From Phycisphaerae bacterium (GTDB taxonomy: Bacteria > Planctomycetota > Phycisphaerae > Phycisphaerales > SM1A02): a stretch of DNA of 64,000 nucleotides. The notes below the pieces were generated by a model. That model was not told the origin of the DNA, ran no database searches, and saw nothing but the letters and a program-made list of their open reading frames with translations. The stretch covers positions 13,189-77,188 of the forward strand of contig NYSW01000111.1 of assembly GCA_002683195.1 (NCBI GenBank), written 5' to 3'. This document shows positions 48,276 to 59,020 of this stretch, one piece after another. The translations under genes and the position numbers were made by a program. Position 1 is the first letter of the stretch, and every line of letters begins with the position of its first letter.

Positions 48276-48560
48276 TCAGGCTTCAGCCGCAGCTGCTGCC
48301 TTTTGATCTCGCGTGTAGGTGTACTTGCGCTTGGCGGGCTTGACCACCAGGCCCATGCGGATGGCCTTGGTCGAGGCGTACACCTTGCGGGGCGCGCCAT
48401 CGATCATGCAATGAACCTTCTGCAGGTTGGGCTTGAAGGTTCGCTTGGTCACCGAGGTGATCTTGATACCAACGCCGCCGAGATACTTCGCGCGACCGCG
48501 GTAGGTCTTCTTGTGACCTGAACGGGTACCGGTTCCAAGGAAATGGCATCGACGGGGCAT
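48276..48560 (-). CDS. rpmB: 50S ribosomal protein L28
   Basis: L28 is a small basic protein of the large ribosomal subunit. The 94 residues contain the family core HFLGTGTRSGHKKTYRGRAK and TKRTFKPNLQKVHCMIDG, with KVYASTKAIRMGLV near the end. A short Ala-rich tail is added. AGGAG lies 8 bp upstream of the ATG at 48560 and a good promoter precedes it. It is transcribed alone; rpmG is not adjacent. Confidence 0.93.
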   Translation of the reverse strand: MPRRCHFLGTGTRSGHKKTYRGRAKYLGGVGIKITSVTKRTFKPNLQKVHCMIDGAPRKVYASTKAIRMGLVVKPAKRKYTYTRDQKAAAAAEA

Positions 48561-48586
48561 GGACGGACTCCTAGAGTGAGCCGGGC

Positions 48587-48614
48587 AGTATACGGGATCC
48601 CGTGCAATCAGCAA
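48587..48614 (-). promoter_or_regulatory. sigma-70 promoter of rpmB
   Basis: On the minus strand TTGCTG (48614-48609) and TATACT (48592-48587) are separated by 16 bp. The -10 matches the consensus at five of six positions. The transcript would begin about 20 bp before the rpmB start codon, leaving room for AGGAG. Confidence 0.65.
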
Positions 48615-48651
48615 GGGCCTCACGCGATGGATCCGTCCTGGATCCCAGAAA

Positions 48652-49173
48652 TCATGCGGGAAGGATCGGGCCGTGGCAAGCCAGGCCGTTGGATATCGGA
48701 GTGAGCCCCGCCAGATCCAGCGCGACTCGAAGCCCGGCATCGTCTTGATCACCGAAGTCCGCGGGCTCGAAGCTGTCGAGATCCAGAACCAGATTCGCGG
48801 GATGGATCCCAGACGATCCCTGGTTCGCGGGAATCACGATTTCCGATCGATCTCGCGCGTCGCAGGCGACATAATCGGACCCGAGTTCCAGAACGTCGTC
48901 GACGATTCGGGTCCGTCCGAGCCGGAGGGCTTGCCCGCAGACCCCATGGAGTCCGATCGGGGAGCAGGCCGGCCTATCTCTCCGGGCGGAAAGCACCAGG
49001 GTGCCGGGATCCGGATCCCATCGGTAGAAACCAAGCCAACTGACGCCGGTGGGAGCCAGGTGCCGCCAGGCCACGTCGACGAAGTGCTCAAGGGGATCAG
49101 CATCCGAATCGCACCGGGTTTCGGCCAATTCCGCCCCCAGGGCCTCATAGGCCGACCGGCGATCCCGGCTCAC
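48652..49173 (-). CDS. msrC: free methionine-(R)-sulfoxide reductase (GAF domain)
   Basis: This 173-residue GAF-domain enzyme reduces free methionine-R-sulfoxide. The fRMsr signatures are present: SWLGFYRWD, then [20 protein letters not shown] with the active-site Cys, and [14 protein letters not shown] with the second Cys. The [17 protein letters not shown] stretch matches the end of the family. The ATG overlaps the clpX stop by 4 bp. The pairing with a protein quality-control gene suggests an oxidative-stress or proteostasis link, which is inference. Confidence 0.85.
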   Translation of the reverse strand: MSRDRRSAYEALGAELAETRCDSDADPLEHFVDVAWRHLAPTGVSWLGFYRWDPDPGTLVLSARRDRPACSPIGLHGVCGQALRLGRTRIVDDVLELGSDYVACDARDRSEIVIPANQGSSGIHPANLVLDLDSFEPADFGDQDDAGLRVALDLAGLTPISNGLACHGPILPA

Positions 49174-50627
49174 GCGGACTCCTTGCTCCGACGGGCCATG
49201 CCCTCGAGGGAAGGGCCGTTTTCAACCGCCTCCTCATCGAGGACGTAGGTCACGCCCTCGTTGGCCTCATCCGGCAGATCGTAAAGCAGATCCACCATCA
49301 GCTCGTCCATCACGGCTCGAAGGGCCCGAGCACCGGTATCCCGCTTCATCGCTCGCTCGGCGATGAGATCGAGGGCTCCATCGGTGAAGTCAAGGGCGGC
49401 GTTCTCAAGCGAGAACAGGTGCTGATACTGCTTGACGATCGCATTCTTGGGTTCGGTGAGGATCTGCACCATCGCGGAACGGTCGAGGGGTTCGAGCGGG
49501 CAGACGATCGGGAGACGACCCACGAGTTCGGGGATGAGCCCGAATTCGAGAATGTCCTCGGGTACCACGCTGGTGAGCACCGGATCACCTTCGCCGATCC
49601 GAGTGGTTCCTCCGCCGGCAAAACCGATGCGGCTCGCTCCCAGTCGCTTGCGAATGATGTCTTCGAGTCCGACGAACGATCCGCCGCAGACGAACAGGAC
49701 GTTCGAGGTGTCCAGTTGAATGTACTGCTGCTCGGGATGCTTCCGGCCGCCCTGGGGCGGAACATTGGCGACGGTTCCTTCGAGCATCTTCAGCAGAGAC
49801 TGCTGAACGCCTTCGCCCGAGACGTCCCGGGTGATCGAGACGTTGCTGCTCGTCTTGCCGATCTTGTCGATCTCATCGATGTAGATGATGCCTCGCTGGG
49901 CGGTTTCGAGATCGTAATCCGCGGCCTGAAGCAATTTGAGCAGCAGGTTTTCAACGTCTTCGCCCACGTATCCGGCTTCGGTCAGTGTCGTCGCATCGCC
50001 GATCGCGAAGGGCACGTTCAGAATCCGGGCGAGCGTTCGTGCCAAAAGCGTCTTGCCGGTGCCGGTGTGCCCGATGAGCAGGACGTTGGACTTGTCGAGT
50101 TCGACTTCCGACTCCTCGTTCTCCGCATGCATCAGTCGCTTGTAGTGGGTGTGGACGGCGACCGCGAGCGATCTCTTGGCGCGATCCTGCCCGATCACGT
50201 ACTGGTCAAGGAACTCCCGAAGCTGCCTGGGAGTTGGAATCGAACTGAAGAGCGGACGCCCTCGATCGACTCGTCGTCGCTCCTGGCGGAAGATGTTCTG
50301 GCAGAGGTCCGTGCAGTTCGTGCAGATATAGACGTCCCCCGGTCCCTCGACCATGGGTCCGACCTCCCGGGAGGTCTTCCCACAGAACGAACAGGTCGTG
50401 ATCTTGCGACCACGGAAACCACCGTCACCACCGGCGCCACCCGAACCACCTGCACCACCAGAACCGCCGGGGCCGGTCGGGCCACTGGGGCCACGTCCTT
50501 CGCCACCTCGGCTGTCGCCGGAGCCCTGAGGAGGCCGTCCGGCCATTCCTGCAGGCATTTCGGCCTTCGAAAAGTCAGAGGAAGCGGAGGCTGTGCCCAA
50601 AGGGGCGGATTCAGGACTACGGTGCAT
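49170..50627 (-). CDS. clpX: ATP-dependent Clp protease ATP-binding subunit ClpX
   Basis: ClpX is the AAA+ unfoldase that feeds ClpP. The C4 zinc domain (Cys79, 82, 102, 105: CSFCGKTS and ICTNC) is followed by Walker A GHTGTGKT (186-193), pore loop GYVGED, Walker [11 protein letters not shown] and the ClpP-docking IGF loop (ASRIGFAGG). The 485 residues exceed the usual 420 because of an N-terminal extension of about 65 residues, strongly Gly/Pro-rich before the zinc domain. The ATG at 50627 has a weak ribosome site. The genes upstream are a small membrane protein and tig; clpP, which normally sits between tig and clpX, is absent here. Confidence 0.95.
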   Translation of the reverse strand: MHRSPESAPLGTASASSDFSKAEMPAGMAGRPPQGSGDSRGGEGRGPSGPTGPGGSGGAGGSGGAGGDGGFRGRKITTCSFCGKTSREVGPMVEGPGDVYICTNCTDLCQNIFRQERRRVDRGRPLFSSIPTPRQLREFLDQYVIGQDRAKRSLAVAVHTHYKRLMHAENEESEVELDKSNVLLIGHTGTGKTLLARTLARILNVPFAIGDATTLTEAGYVGEDVENLLLKLLQAADYDLETAQRGIIYIDEIDKIGKTSSNVSITRDVSGEGVQQSLLKMLEGTVANVPPQGGRKHPEQQYIQLDTSNVLFVCGGSFVGLEDIIRKRLGASRIGFAGGGTTRIGEGDPVLTSVVPEDILEFGLIPELVGRLPIVCPLEPLDRSAMVQILTEPKNAIVKQYQHLFSLENAALDFTDGALDLIAERAMKRDTGARALRAVMDELMVDLLYDLPDEANEGVTYVLDEEAVENGPSLEGMARRSKESA

Positions 50628-50723
50628 GCGGTTTCCCGAGTGAATTAGGAAGGCCGTGAGAGTCGGTCCGCAACTCACGACGAGCGGACCTGACGAGTGT
50701 ATCGGGGCGAGAGGGCGTGGGCT

Positions 50724-51125
50724 TCAGCCGTTTTCGGAGTCCGGAGAGGATCCGTTGGTCGGGGGACTTTTCGGTCCTTCGCGAGATCGTCGCGGTGGGA
50801 GATTCGCACCTGCGAGGCGAGCGGGGGGGGCCGAACTGCTCGGACGATTTCCGGACGAACCGAGGTTCCGGACTGCATTCATCATCCGGTCCCGAGACTG
50901 TTCGAATTCTTCGTTGCTGATCTCACCGCGGTCCCGCATTCCGCGGAGATCCTCGAGGGTGAAACCAACCGTCGATTCCGTGCCGGAGAAGATGCTTCTG
51001 CGAACGAGCATCGCCAGTCCGCCACCGGCGAGAATCAGAATGACGAACAGGCCGACCCACGGAAGCACGTCTGCGAACAGGGTGCTTCCGGAGGCCGGAA
51101 ACAAGACCAGCAGGCGTCCGATCAC
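50724..51125 (-). CDS. small membrane protein with SHOCT-like segment
   Basis: This 133-residue protein has one or two hydrophobic N-terminal segments (LFADVLPWVGLFVILILAGG). A short helical hairpin follows (FTLEDLRGMRDRGEISNEEF) that resembles a SHOCT or short oligomerisation motif, and then a Ser/Pro/Arg-rich disordered tail. The GTG start overlaps the tig stop (GTGA), so it is coupled to trigger factor. It occupies the position usually held by clpP. No enzymatic function is apparent. Confidence 0.65.
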   Translation of the reverse strand: MIGRLLVLFPASGSTLFADVLPWVGLFVILILAGGGLAMLVRRSIFSGTESTVGFTLEDLRGMRDRGEISNEEFEQSRDRMMNAVRNLGSSGNRPSSSAPPARLAGANLPPRRSREGPKSPPTNGSSPDSENG

Positions 51126-52546
51126 GAGCCCGCAGCGGCCTTCTTCTTCCGGTCGGCGACTCGTTCTTCGACCAGGACATTCCAGTCGTCGGCCGGCATT
51201 TCCGTGACCTTCGCGGTGTCCACGATCCGGTCGGCCGCCTTGGCCTGCTGGATGGACATCGCGACCTCACGGATGCGACCGTTCTTGGTGAGTTCCGCGC
51301 GAACCTCTTCCGGTCGGACCCGCTGGGCGTTGGCGATCTCGGCGATTCGGCCGTTGATCTCGGCCTCTCCGACCTCGACTTCGAAGTGACGGGCGACCTT
51401 GGCCATGATGAACATGAGCCGAAGTCGGTCGCGGGAGAATCGCTCGCTTTCGTTTCTCTGCTCGGCGAGCTTGAGCTCGACCTGGTCTTCGTCGAGTCCA
51501 CGCCCCAGAAGTTCCATCCGCTGCTGCTCGACCATGTTGGCCGCCTGCGCGTCGCTCACCTTGGGTGGGACCTCGAAGGAGATGGTGTCCAGAAGCCACT
51601 CGTAGACCTGCTCTCGCTCGGCGGAACGCTGTTCCGCATCCCGGCGATTCTCAAGGGCGAGGCGAATCTGCTCCCGCAGACCGCTTTCTTCGTCGAGTCC
51701 GAAACGCTCGACCAGTTCCTTGATCTCCAGCGGAGTGACCCGTTCGGCATCGGAGACTTCGAAGCGGATCGACACCTTCTTGCCGCGAATCTCTTCACGC
51801 TCGAAGGATTCCGGCCCGACGGTTTCAAATTCGATCACGTCACCGACATTGCGTCCGGTCAGATGCGTGGCCAGATCCTCGACCAGCAGGCCGAGGAACT
51901 GCCCCTTGCCTTCATCTTCTTCCGCGGGAACGACGGCCACGGCCTGTTCATGCTCGAAGAAGGGCTCGTCATTGCCTTCGACCGTGATCAGCACGGACCC
52001 AACCATGCGGTCGAGCGCCTCGAAGGGCCCGGTGATGCGGGCGGGGGTGCCGAATCGGTACTGATTCCGCAGAACCTCCGCGTCGATCATCTCATCGGCC
52101 ACCTCCATCATGGGCTTGGTGACCGGGACGCCATCGAGTTCGGGGAGTTCGAAATCCGGGACGATCTCCACGTCGACCGAGAAGACCAGGTCCTTGCCGG
52201 TTTCGAGACCCGGGATCGAGTCGGGATCACCGAAATCGGGGTCTCCGATGATCTGAATCTCGTTCGAGCTGATGGCCTTCTGGAAGGCGTCGGAGATCAA
52301 CTGGCCGCGGGTCTCGCCGCGAACGTTCTCTCCGAAACGCTTTTCAAGCAACGCCCGCGGAACGTGGCCCTTTCGGAAACCCGGAAGTGAGGCTTCACTC
52401 GCCAGGGTGCCGAGCTGCATTTCCAACCGTTCGTCGATGACCGCGGTCGGAATGGTGATCTTCAACGATCGGGCGCAGGGGCCCGTCTCGGTGATCTCGA
52501 CCTGAGGCTCGAAGCCGTCGCCGCCGTCGAAAGAGAAGTCGCTCAT
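51122..52546 (-). CDS. tig: trigger factor (ribosome-associated chaperone)
   Basis: Trigger factor binds ribosomes at the tunnel exit and folds nascent chains. The 474 residues include the ribosome-binding loop GFRKGHVPRALLEKRFG, an FKBP-like peptidyl-prolyl isomerase domain that looks divergent (residues ~170-260), and the helical C-terminal chaperone domain. The ATG at 52546 gives MSDFSFDGGDGFEPQVEI. A 5-bp hairpin with ACTT loop lies in the short upstream region (52576-52594), of unknown significance. The gene begins the unit tig - membrane protein - clpX - msrC. Confidence 0.92.
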   Translation of the reverse strand: MSDFSFDGGDGFEPQVEITETGPCARSLKITIPTAVIDERLEMQLGTLASEASLPGFRKGHVPRALLEKRFGENVRGETRGQLISDAFQKAISSNEIQIIGDPDFGDPDSIPGLETGKDLVFSVDVEIVPDFELPELDGVPVTKPMMEVADEMIDAEVLRNQYRFGTPARITGPFEALDRMVGSVLITVEGNDEPFFEHEQAVAVVPAEEDEGKGQFLGLLVEDLATHLTGRNVGDVIEFETVGPESFEREEIRGKKVSIRFEVSDAERVTPLEIKELVERFGLDEESGLREQIRLALENRRDAEQRSAEREQVYEWLLDTISFEVPPKVSDAQAANMVEQQRMELLGRGLDEDQVELKLAEQRNESERFSRDRLRLMFIMAKVARHFEVEVGEAEINGRIAEIANAQRVRPEEVRAELTKNGRIREVAMSIQQAKAADRIVDTAKVTEMPADDWNVLVEERVADRKKKAAAGS

Positions 52547-52655
52547 GTTGTGCTCGAAATCCAGGTCTCGGTTGAAAAGTCCCCGAAGTCGGGGAAACCT
52601 CGAAGGATACCCGTCCGGCCGCATTGCAGCCACCCAGCCTCCCGTCGGAACTCAT

Positions 52656-52695
52656 AAACAAAGCCGCCCTTCGTCCGGAAATGACGAAGGGCGGC
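52656..52695 (-). terminator. intrinsic terminator after type III glutamine synthetase
   Basis: A perfect 13-bp stem (GCCGCCCTTCGTC at 52663-52675 with GACGAAGGGCGGC at 52683-52695) has a 7-nt loop. On the minus strand it is followed by TTTGTTT. It lies 39 bp after the glutamine synthetase stop and separates it from tig. Confidence 0.8.
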
Positions 52696-52733
52696 GTTTT
52701 GACCGAAGAGTCGAGGTTCTGGCCCCACCCGGA

Positions 52734-54923
52734 TCAGTGTTTGATGAGCAACATTTCGACGTAGGTGGGCATCGGCCAGCAATCGGCCGCCATGTCTCGC
52801 TCCAGAAGGTCCGAGGCCGTACGGGTCTTCTCCATTGCGGGGACCAGCGTCTCTCGGAGATGCTTGATTCGCTTTTCCGCGTTGGCCGGGCCGTTGGAGA
52901 TCGCGACTTCGACCTCCTTGATCGCTTGACGCAGCAAAGAGACATGAGAAACATGCGTCCGCAGCGCTTCCTCGCTGTCCGGGCATTCCACTCCGGCCAC
53001 CTGAGTGGCCCCGATGGCATCCGCCAGCTCGGCCTGGGCCCGCATGGCGGCAGGAAGAATCTCCGTGCGAACCATGGTCGACAGGGTTCGCCCTTCGATC
53101 TCCAGGTTGGTGCAGTACTGCTCCATCAGGACCTCGGAACGGGCCTTGACCTCGCGGGCGCTCATCACGCCGTACTTCGCGAACATCCGGGCCACGTCGC
53201 GTCCGCCGATGACCGGCAACGCTTCGGCGGCACTCTCCAGATTCGAGAGCCCACGCTTCGCGGCCTCCTCGTACCACTCTTTGCTGTATCCATCACCGTC
53301 GAAGCAGACCCGGCGGTGCTTCTTCACCACGGCCTTGAGCAGGTTCCGCACCGCCGACTCCAGCTTGGCGGGCGTCGGCTTCTTGCCGATCTTCTTCTCG
53401 AGTTCGGTCGACATGGTGTCGAGACTCTCGGCCACGATCGTGTTGAGGACGGTGTTCGGCCAGGCCGGATGCGACGTGGAGCCGACGGCACGAAACTCGA
53501 ACTTGTTGCCCGTGAAGGCGAAGGGGCTGGTTCGGTTTCGATCCCCGGCATGCCGAGGGACCAGGGGAAGGGTTCGGGCGCCGAGATCGAGATTTCCACC
53601 CTTGACGGTGGATCGTGGCTTGCCGTCTTCGATCTGTTCGAGGATGTCGGTCAGCATCTCTCCGAGGAAGATGGACATGATGGCGGGTGGTGCCTCATTG
53701 GCGCCGAGCCGATGGTCATTGGCCGCCGAGGCGATCGACGCCCTCAGGAGTTCCGCGTTGAGATCCACCGCGCGAATGACCGCACAGAGGAAGAACAGGA
53801 ACTGCATGTTGGTGTGGGTTTCATCCTGTGGATCGAACAGATTGATGCCGCCGTCGGTGGACAGGGACCAGTTGTTGTGCTTTCCGGAACCATTGATTCC
53901 CGCAAAGGGCTTCTCGTGGAGCAAGCACTGGAATCCGTACTTCGGAGCCACCTCGCGAAGAATATGCATGGTGAGCATCTGGTGATCGACCGCGACGTTC
54001 GCGGTTTCGAAGGTGGGGGCGAGCTCGTACTGACCGGGAGCCACTTCGTTGTGACGGGTCTTGACCGGCACCCCGAGCTCGAACAGGCGGCTCTCGACCT
54101 CGGTCATGTAGGCGATGACTCGAGCCGGAATCGAGCCGAAGTAGTGATCGTCGAGCTGATGTCCCTTCGGGGGCATCGCGCCCACCAGGGTTCGACCGCA
54201 GATCTGCAGATCGAGTCGATCCGCTGCGAGTTCCTGCTCGACCAGGAAATACTCCTGCTCGCATCCAAGCGTGCCGACGACGCGGGCGACGCCGTCCGCC
54301 GTTCCGAAGTTCTTCATCACTCGAATCGCCTGCTTGGCAACCGCCTCGATCGAACGAAGCAGCGGAGTCTTGGTATCCAGCGCCTCGCCCGTGTAGCTCA
54401 CGAACGCGGTGGGGATGCAGAGGGTGGTCACGCCGTCCGGGGTGGAGAGGAGGAACGCCGGGCTGTTCGCGTCCCAGGCCGTGTAACCCCGGGCCTCATA
54501 GGTGTCACGAATGCCCCCGGATGGAAAGGAACTCGCGTCCGGTTCGCCGACGATGAGCGCGTTGCCACTGAACTTCTCCAACGCCACGCCGTCGCCGTTG
54601 ACCGACAGGAAGGCGTCGTGCTTTTCCGCAGTCGTGCCGGTCAGCGGATGGAACCAGTGGCAGAAGTGGGTCGCTCCATGCTCGACGGCCCAATCCTTCA
54701 TCGCCGCGGCGACGGTGTTGGCCAACGCCGGATCCAACGGCTCCCCTTGATCGATCGTCGCGGCGAGGCTCATCGCGGTGGTCGGAGGCAGCCGACGCAT
54801 CATCACGTCGCCTGTGAAGGTGAGATGTCCGAAATATTCCGATGCAGGCGGCTGGTTCTCGGGCAGATCCATCGAGTTTCCTTCCTCCAGGGTGAACGAT
54901 TCGAACGAGCGATGACCGGGCAT
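52734..54923 (-). CDS. glnN: glutamine synthetase type III
   Basis: This enzyme makes glutamine from glutamate and ammonium. Its 729 residues and sequence place it in the GSIII class, which is larger than GSI (about 470). Diagnostic segments are [16 protein letters not shown] near the start, [21 protein letters not shown], the ATP/ammonia-site motif [15 protein letters not shown], and [19 protein letters not shown]. Two starts have good ribosome sites: the ATG at 54923 (GAGGAG, 5 bp) used here, and the ATG at 54872 (AAGGA, 7 bp). No amtB or glnK genes are nearby. Regulation may act on a long 5' leader. Confidence 0.93.
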   Translation of the reverse strand: MPGHRSFESFTLEEGNSMDLPENQPPASEYFGHLTFTGDVMMRRLPPTTAMSLAATIDQGEPLDPALANTVAAAMKDWAVEHGATHFCHWFHPLTGTTAEKHDAFLSVNGDGVALEKFSGNALIVGEPDASSFPSGGIRDTYEARGYTAWDANSPAFLLSTPDGVTTLCIPTAFVSYTGEALDTKTPLLRSIEAVAKQAIRVMKNFGTADGVARVVGTLGCEQEYFLVEQELAADRLDLQICGRTLVGAMPPKGHQLDDHYFGSIPARVIAYMTEVESRLFELGVPVKTRHNEVAPGQYELAPTFETANVAVDHQMLTMHILREVAPKYGFQCLLHEKPFAGINGSGKHNNWSLSTDGGINLFDPQDETHTNMQFLFFLCAVIRAVDLNAELLRASIASAANDHRLGANEAPPAIMSIFLGEMLTDILEQIEDGKPRSTVKGGNLDLGARTLPLVPRHAGDRNRTSPFAFTGNKFEFRAVGSTSHPAWPNTVLNTIVAESLDTMSTELEKKIGKKPTPAKLESAVRNLLKAVVKKHRRVCFDGDGYSKEWYEEAAKRGLSNLESAAEALPVIGGRDVARMFAKYGVMSAREVKARSEVLMEQYCTNLEIEGRTLSTMVRTEILPAAMRAQAELADAIGATQVAGVECPDSEEALRTHVSHVSLLRQAIKEVEVAISNGPANAEKRIKHLRETLVPAMEKTRTASDLLERDMAADCWPMPTYVEMLLIKH

Positions 54924-55242
54924 GGATGCTCCTCGCGACCACCGATGCGGCAGCACCGGTTTCGTGTGGGTTACCAGCATCGCCTGGAGGGCGAGCGGGT
55001 TCCCGGGGGATGAAATTGGCAGGGGGGGTGCGGCCCCGACCGTCCGGAAAGACGGGATCGAAGGCCGGGCTGTCGCGGTGGTACACCGATGGTGGGGGCC
55101 TCTGGGCCGGTCCGCGGGCAAGGTCGGCAGCGGTCCGTCACTGCCGATCAAGGAAGACAGTATGCGAAACCCGCGTCCAATCGTCCACGGCTCCACGCCG
55201 GAAAGACGAGAAAAGCACGCCTATCGGTCGGAGAGAGGGAGT
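54924..55242. other. intergenic region upstream of type III glutamine synthetase
   Basis: About 320 bp without a gene, downstream of the VWA gene and upstream of glnN on the same strand. It contains a candidate promoter at 55159-55187 and would leave a leader of about 230 nt. I see no named riboswitch and no clear terminator for the VWA gene. Confidence 0.4.
55159..55187 (-). promoter_or_regulatory. candidate promoter of type III glutamine synthetase
   Basis: On the minus strand TGGACG (55187-55182) and CATACT (55164-55159) are separated by 17 bp; each matches four of six consensus positions. The strength is modest. Confidence 0.35.
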
Positions 55243-56997
55243 TCACCCCACGATGTGACGACGCTTGTCCAGGTAGTCCCAGACCACGAAACGGTCGAGG
55301 TCGTTGCCCGCGGTGAAGACCACCCGGCCTCCCGTCGATTCCGCGAGCCGGCGTCCGAAGCGCAGATCTTCTTCGTTCTGGCTCCAACTGGGCACCAGGA
55401 AGACGTTCATGGTCGCTCCTTCCCGTGCCAGTGCCGCGGCCTCCCGCATCGTCGCCTCTTCGGTCCGAGGGTCGGGTGGGTAGAGGAGAAAAAGTTGGTC
55501 ATCCTCGAAATGGGCGGTCGGGAGTCCGTCGGTGATCAGCATCACCTGGCGGTTCGGGGTGTCCGCGGCTGCAAGCAGACGTCGCGATAGTTGGAGAGCG
55601 TGCTGGATGTTGGTGAAGTGGGGCGGGAGATCCGCTTCCGTGATATCCGGATCGCTCATGTCTGCCCGAAGTCGGACGACGGGATCCCGGATGGTGACCG
55701 GCTTGGGCATCAGATCCACGACGCCACCGCGGGGTACCGGCTTGGCGACGCTGTACATCTCTATGAAGTGGAGGCGATCGCCGGGGTACTCCCGGCGAAT
55801 GAGGGCTTCGAGGGAAAGGGCCATTTTCTTGGCCGAGACGTACTGTCCCCCTGACCTCATGGATCCTGACATGTCGAGGATGACCACCGTGGCACATTTC
55901 GTCGTTGATCGGGTCCGATGGACCACGAGATCCTCTCCTCGGAGTTCGGGCGGACCGCCTCCACCTCGAACCACGGCATTGAGAACGGAGGCCGGGAGGT
56001 CGAGGGCCGAAGCCGGGTCACCGAATTCCCAGTCACGGGTGGCGGGAAGTTCAATCGTCCCGTCGGCTCGTTCCACCGGGTCATGACGTCCGTGCCGGCT
56101 GCCTTTCATGGACGCGAAGACGGACGCCAACAAGGTCGACTGGTATCGACGCATCGCCCCGGGTCCCATCTTCCAGCCTTCCTCGTCCTGGATCAGTCCT
56201 TCCTGCTCGGCGGCCTGTCGAAGCAGTTCTTCGGCCCGGGCCCGGACCTGCTTGAAGTCCGAGAGATCCGCCTCGTCGATGAAATCCTGCAGTTCATCGA
56301 GATCGACCACCGCGGGGCGGGCGTTCTTCAGCGCTTCTCGGAGCTGCTCGAGGAGATTTTCCAGCCGTTCCAGTTCGGTGCGGATTTCAACCCCTTCCTC
56401 GACCGACGGAACCCTTCGGCCGGTGAACGGCCAGCCGTCCCTCAGGCCTTCGATCGCGTCGAGATCGCCGAGGGATTCCACGATTCCGGGCAGCTTTGCA
56501 CGAATCGCCGCCTGTTCCGGATCGTCTCGATCCAGGTGGTACCAGAGTCGCTCGAGACCATGGATCTGCCGTTCCCGTACCTCCCGTCGAAGTCGTTCCC
56601 GGAAGATCTCTGGAAGCGCCTCTGCATCGAGCAGCGGTTCGGCCTGGTCATCGACCTGCCGGGACGCGGCGTCCACGGTGGGGAACGGATCCCAGGTTTC
56701 CAGAATTCGATCTCGTCTGGCCTCCAACTCCGCGATCAGGGCTTCGATCGATGGCCCGAGGCCACCGATGGCCTCCGGCGGAATCCGAATGGCCTCCGCC
56801 AGTTCCTCCGCCGTGAAGCGTCGGCGGGAACCGCTTTCCAACATCCGGTCTCCGAGCCCCTCGATGCCTTCACCGGGGGGTGCGGTGGGCGGCGGAAATC
56901 GGACGGGGTCGTACCCTCGGTACGTGTGGACGATGCCCCCGAGTCCGGAGGTTCGTGCGGCCGGCGCTTCGTCGGGATTGGATTCCTCGGTACTCAC
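55243..56997 (-). CDS. VWA domain protein partner of a MoxR-like ATPase
   Basis: This 584-residue protein has a helical N-terminal half (Glu/Arg-rich, residues ~60-330) and a C-terminal von Willebrand A domain (about 360-575). The metal site is intact: ILDMSGSM for the DxSxS motif, [10 protein letters not shown], and [12 protein letters not shown]. Its start overlaps the stop of the MoxR-like ATPase by 4 bp. AAA+/VWA pairs act as chelatase-like or chaperone complexes that remodel a target protein. The target here is unknown. There is no signal peptide, so it should be cytoplasmic. Confidence 0.82.
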   Translation of the reverse strand: MSTEESNPDEAPAARTSGLGGIVHTYRGYDPVRFPPPTAPPGEGIEGLGDRMLESGSRRRFTAEELAEAIRIPPEAIGGLGPSIEALIAELEARRDRILETWDPFPTVDAASRQVDDQAEPLLDAEALPEIFRERLRREVRERQIHGLERLWYHLDRDDPEQAAIRAKLPGIVESLGDLDAIEGLRDGWPFTGRRVPSVEEGVEIRTELERLENLLEQLREALKNARPAVVDLDELQDFIDEADLSDFKQVRARAEELLRQAAEQEGLIQDEEGWKMGPGAMRRYQSTLLASVFASMKGSRHGRHDPVERADGTIELPATRDWEFGDPASALDLPASVLNAVVRGGGGPPELRGEDLVVHRTRSTTKCATVVILDMSGSMRSGGQYVSAKKMALSLEALIRREYPGDRLHFIEMYSVAKPVPRGGVVDLMPKPVTIRDPVVRLRADMSDPDITEADLPPHFTNIQHALQLSRRLLAAADTPNRQVMLITDGLPTAHFEDDQLFLLYPPDPRTEEATMREAAALAREGATMNVFLVPSWSQNEEDLRFGRRLAESTGGRVVFTAGNDLDRFVVWDYLDKRRHIVG

Positions 56998-58448
56998 GGT
57001 CCGGTCTCGTAGATGGTGCGTCCGAATCGCTCGCTTCGAGAGATTCGATCCGTCGCATGAAGCCCGGCAAGCAGAAACTCCGCGGCGGAGGCTCGGACCG
57101 CGGGATCCGTGGCCGCATTGACATCGAGGGCCCGCGCCCAGACTTCTGGGATCCGATTCATCACGCCTTCGTAGTCGGTGGAAGGCACGAGGTCTCCGAC
57201 CTCGATTCTGACTCCTTTGCCGAACTCTTCCGCGATTCCATCCAATCCGGCCTCGTCCACGAGTTCGCGGAAGACCGTGGCCACCGCCTCCGCGACGATC
57301 GCGTCCAACACCCGCCGCTCGTCCATCTGGTGGCTTCCCATCAGGTCAAGCTCGAGCTTGCCACTGGAGGTGGAGTGGAGATGGGCGAGGTCGCTGATCC
57401 GCGGCACGGCGGGAGACTCTCCGATCACGATGCCTCGGCGACGAGCCGCCGCGACCATCGCCCGCCAGTTGGCCACCGCGAATCGGGCCGAAACGCCGCT
57501 CTCCTGGTCCACGTACTGGGAACGCCTTGCGGCGACCGCGATCTCTTCGATCACCGCGTCCATGAAAGGAGGAACGGTGACCGGATGGCGTCCATTCAGA
57601 TCCAGCCCGGCCTCCTGGCGGGTGATCTCCACTCCGATTGAACGATCCGCGGGGTAGTGGGTCCGGATGGTCGAGCCGATCCGATCCTTGAGTTGAGGAA
57701 TGACCTTGCCGGACCGGTTGAAGGTGGACGGATTCGCGCTGAACACCAGGGCCACGTCGAGTTCGAAGCTCACGGGATAGCCGCGTATCTGCACGTCCCG
57801 CTCTTCAAGGATGTTGAAGAGCCCGGTCTGCACCAGTTCATCGAGGTCCGGGAGTTCGTTCATCGCGAAGATCCCGCGATGCATCCGGGGGACCAGGCCG
57901 AAGTGAATGGCCTCCTCTTCTCCGAGACTCGCGCCGCCCACCACCTTGGCGGGGTCGATCTCGCCGATCACGTCGGCGAACTTCGTTCCGGGTGCGAGTC
58001 GTTCGGCGTATCGATCGTCTCGATGCCACCATGCGATGGGGATCTGGCCGGGTTCGACGTCCCGGATCATCCGCATGCCGGCGCCGGTGATCGGCGACCT
58101 GGGGTCTTCGTGCACCGGGCAGCCGGGGATGTCGAGATACGGCACCCATTCGTCGAGGAAACGCGGAAGCATCCGCATGAGACGACTCTTCGCCTGCCCC
58201 TTTTCTCCGAGGAACAGCATGTCATGACCCGCGAGGATGGCCAGCACCACTTCCGGGATCACGGTGTCGTCGTAGCCGAGAACCCCGGGGAAAAGATTCT
58301 CGCCCCGCTCCAGAGCCTGGATGAGGTTGTCGCGGAGTTCATCCTTGACGCTCCGGGAAACCCAGCCTGACCCTTGAAGGTCGGCGAAATTCGAGGGAAG
58401 GTCTGCAGGTGGCATGGTCGGGTTGGGCGCGGTGGGGGCGGTGGTCAT
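56994..58448 (-). CDS. MoxR/magnesium-chelatase-like AAA+ ATPase
   Basis: This 484-residue AAA+ ATPase resembles magnesium chelatase subunit I and MoxR proteins. The P-loop is atypical ([12 protein letters not shown], with Ala replacing Gly before the Lys). The Walker B region reads [19 protein letters not shown], with Asn-Glu in place of Asp-Glu. Sensor 1 ([13 protein letters not shown]) and the arginine-containing [11 protein letters not shown] follow. AGGA before the ATG at 58448 supports the start; a TTG at 58481 would add eleven residues. It overlaps the VWA gene and probably forms a complex with it. Confidence 0.85.
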   Translation of the reverse strand: MTTAPTAPNPTMPPADLPSNFADLQGSGWVSRSVKDELRDNLIQALERGENLFPGVLGYDDTVIPEVVLAILAGHDMLFLGEKGQAKSRLMRMLPRFLDEWVPYLDIPGCPVHEDPRSPITGAGMRMIRDVEPGQIPIAWWHRDDRYAERLAPGTKFADVIGEIDPAKVVGGASLGEEEAIHFGLVPRMHRGIFAMNELPDLDELVQTGLFNILEERDVQIRGYPVSFELDVALVFSANPSTFNRSGKVIPQLKDRIGSTIRTHYPADRSIGVEITRQEAGLDLNGRHPVTVPPFMDAVIEEIAVAARRSQYVDQESGVSARFAVANWRAMVAAARRRGIVIGESPAVPRISDLAHLHSTSSGKLELDLMGSHQMDERRVLDAIVAEAVATVFRELVDEAGLDGIAEEFGKGVRIEVGDLVPSTDYEGVMNRIPEVWARALDVNAATDPAVRASAAEFLLAGLHATDRISRSERFGRTIYETGP

Positions 58449-58514
58449 GGCGTCCTGGGGCTGGAGTTTGGAGGAGTTCAAAAGGGCTTGTTCACCGAAT
58501 CAGAGGATAGGAGT

Positions 58515-58973
58515 TCAAACCCGAGTGGAGGCGGATTGGAGCAGTGGCCAGATCGCCACGGCGAGCAGCAGGCCGCGGGCGGTCCAGGCGATGGTGCGGA
58601 TCCAGTTGGAACCGACGAGCCGAGCGTGTGCGGCGGCCTCGAAACCTTCTGCGAGCCGGCCGTGTGCCGGTACCTGGATCGCCGCCGTGGAGATCCAGAT
58701 CACCGCAACCAGTGCCAGCCCGGTCCACGCGATCCAGGCGGGGATCGCAGGGGGGCGGTTGGTGATGAGCAGGACGGCGGTGGCCGCCTCGATCAGCATG
58801 ACTGGTCCCACCACGAGGGTGATGAGACGGGCATGGGCGGCCTCGTAGTCGACGAAGCGATCGAGTCCGACCGCCGCGAAGAGCGGGTAGTGGACCACCT
58901 GGATCGTCCAGATCAGGCCGACCAGAAACCAGGTGCTCGCGAGCTGGGTGAGGAGAATCAACGTCGACATCAT
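58515..58973 (-). CDS. four-helix integral membrane protein of unknown function
   Basis: This 152-residue protein has four predicted membrane helices, starting LILLTQLASTWFLVGLIW and including LVVGPVMLIEAATAVLLI. Conserved-looking polar residues lie at QVVHYPLF, YEAAHARL and GSNWIRTIAW, a layout reminiscent of DUF1772-type small membrane proteins. Two ATGs in tandem occur at 58973 and 58970. It lies 66 bp upstream of the MoxR-like gene and 47 bp downstream of the phosphoesterase gene, probably in one transcript. The function is unknown. Confidence 0.7.
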   Translation of the reverse strand: MMSTLILLTQLASTWFLVGLIWTIQVVHYPLFAAVGLDRFVDYEAAHARLITLVVGPVMLIEAATAVLLITNRPPAIPAWIAWTGLALVAVIWISTAAIQVPAHGRLAEGFEAAAHARLVGSNWIRTIAWTARGLLLAVAIWPLLQSASTRV

Positions 58974-59020
58974 GTTTGAGTTCGTGGATCCGGGCGCCGG
59001 GATGCGGATGGACTCGAGGA

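Noticed and set aside
50390..50480. Short tandem repeats in clpX near the Gly-rich segment, considered as a DNA repeat or CRISPR-like element
   Set aside because: They are codon repeats encoding Gly/Ala/Ser in the ClpX extension; there are no spacers.
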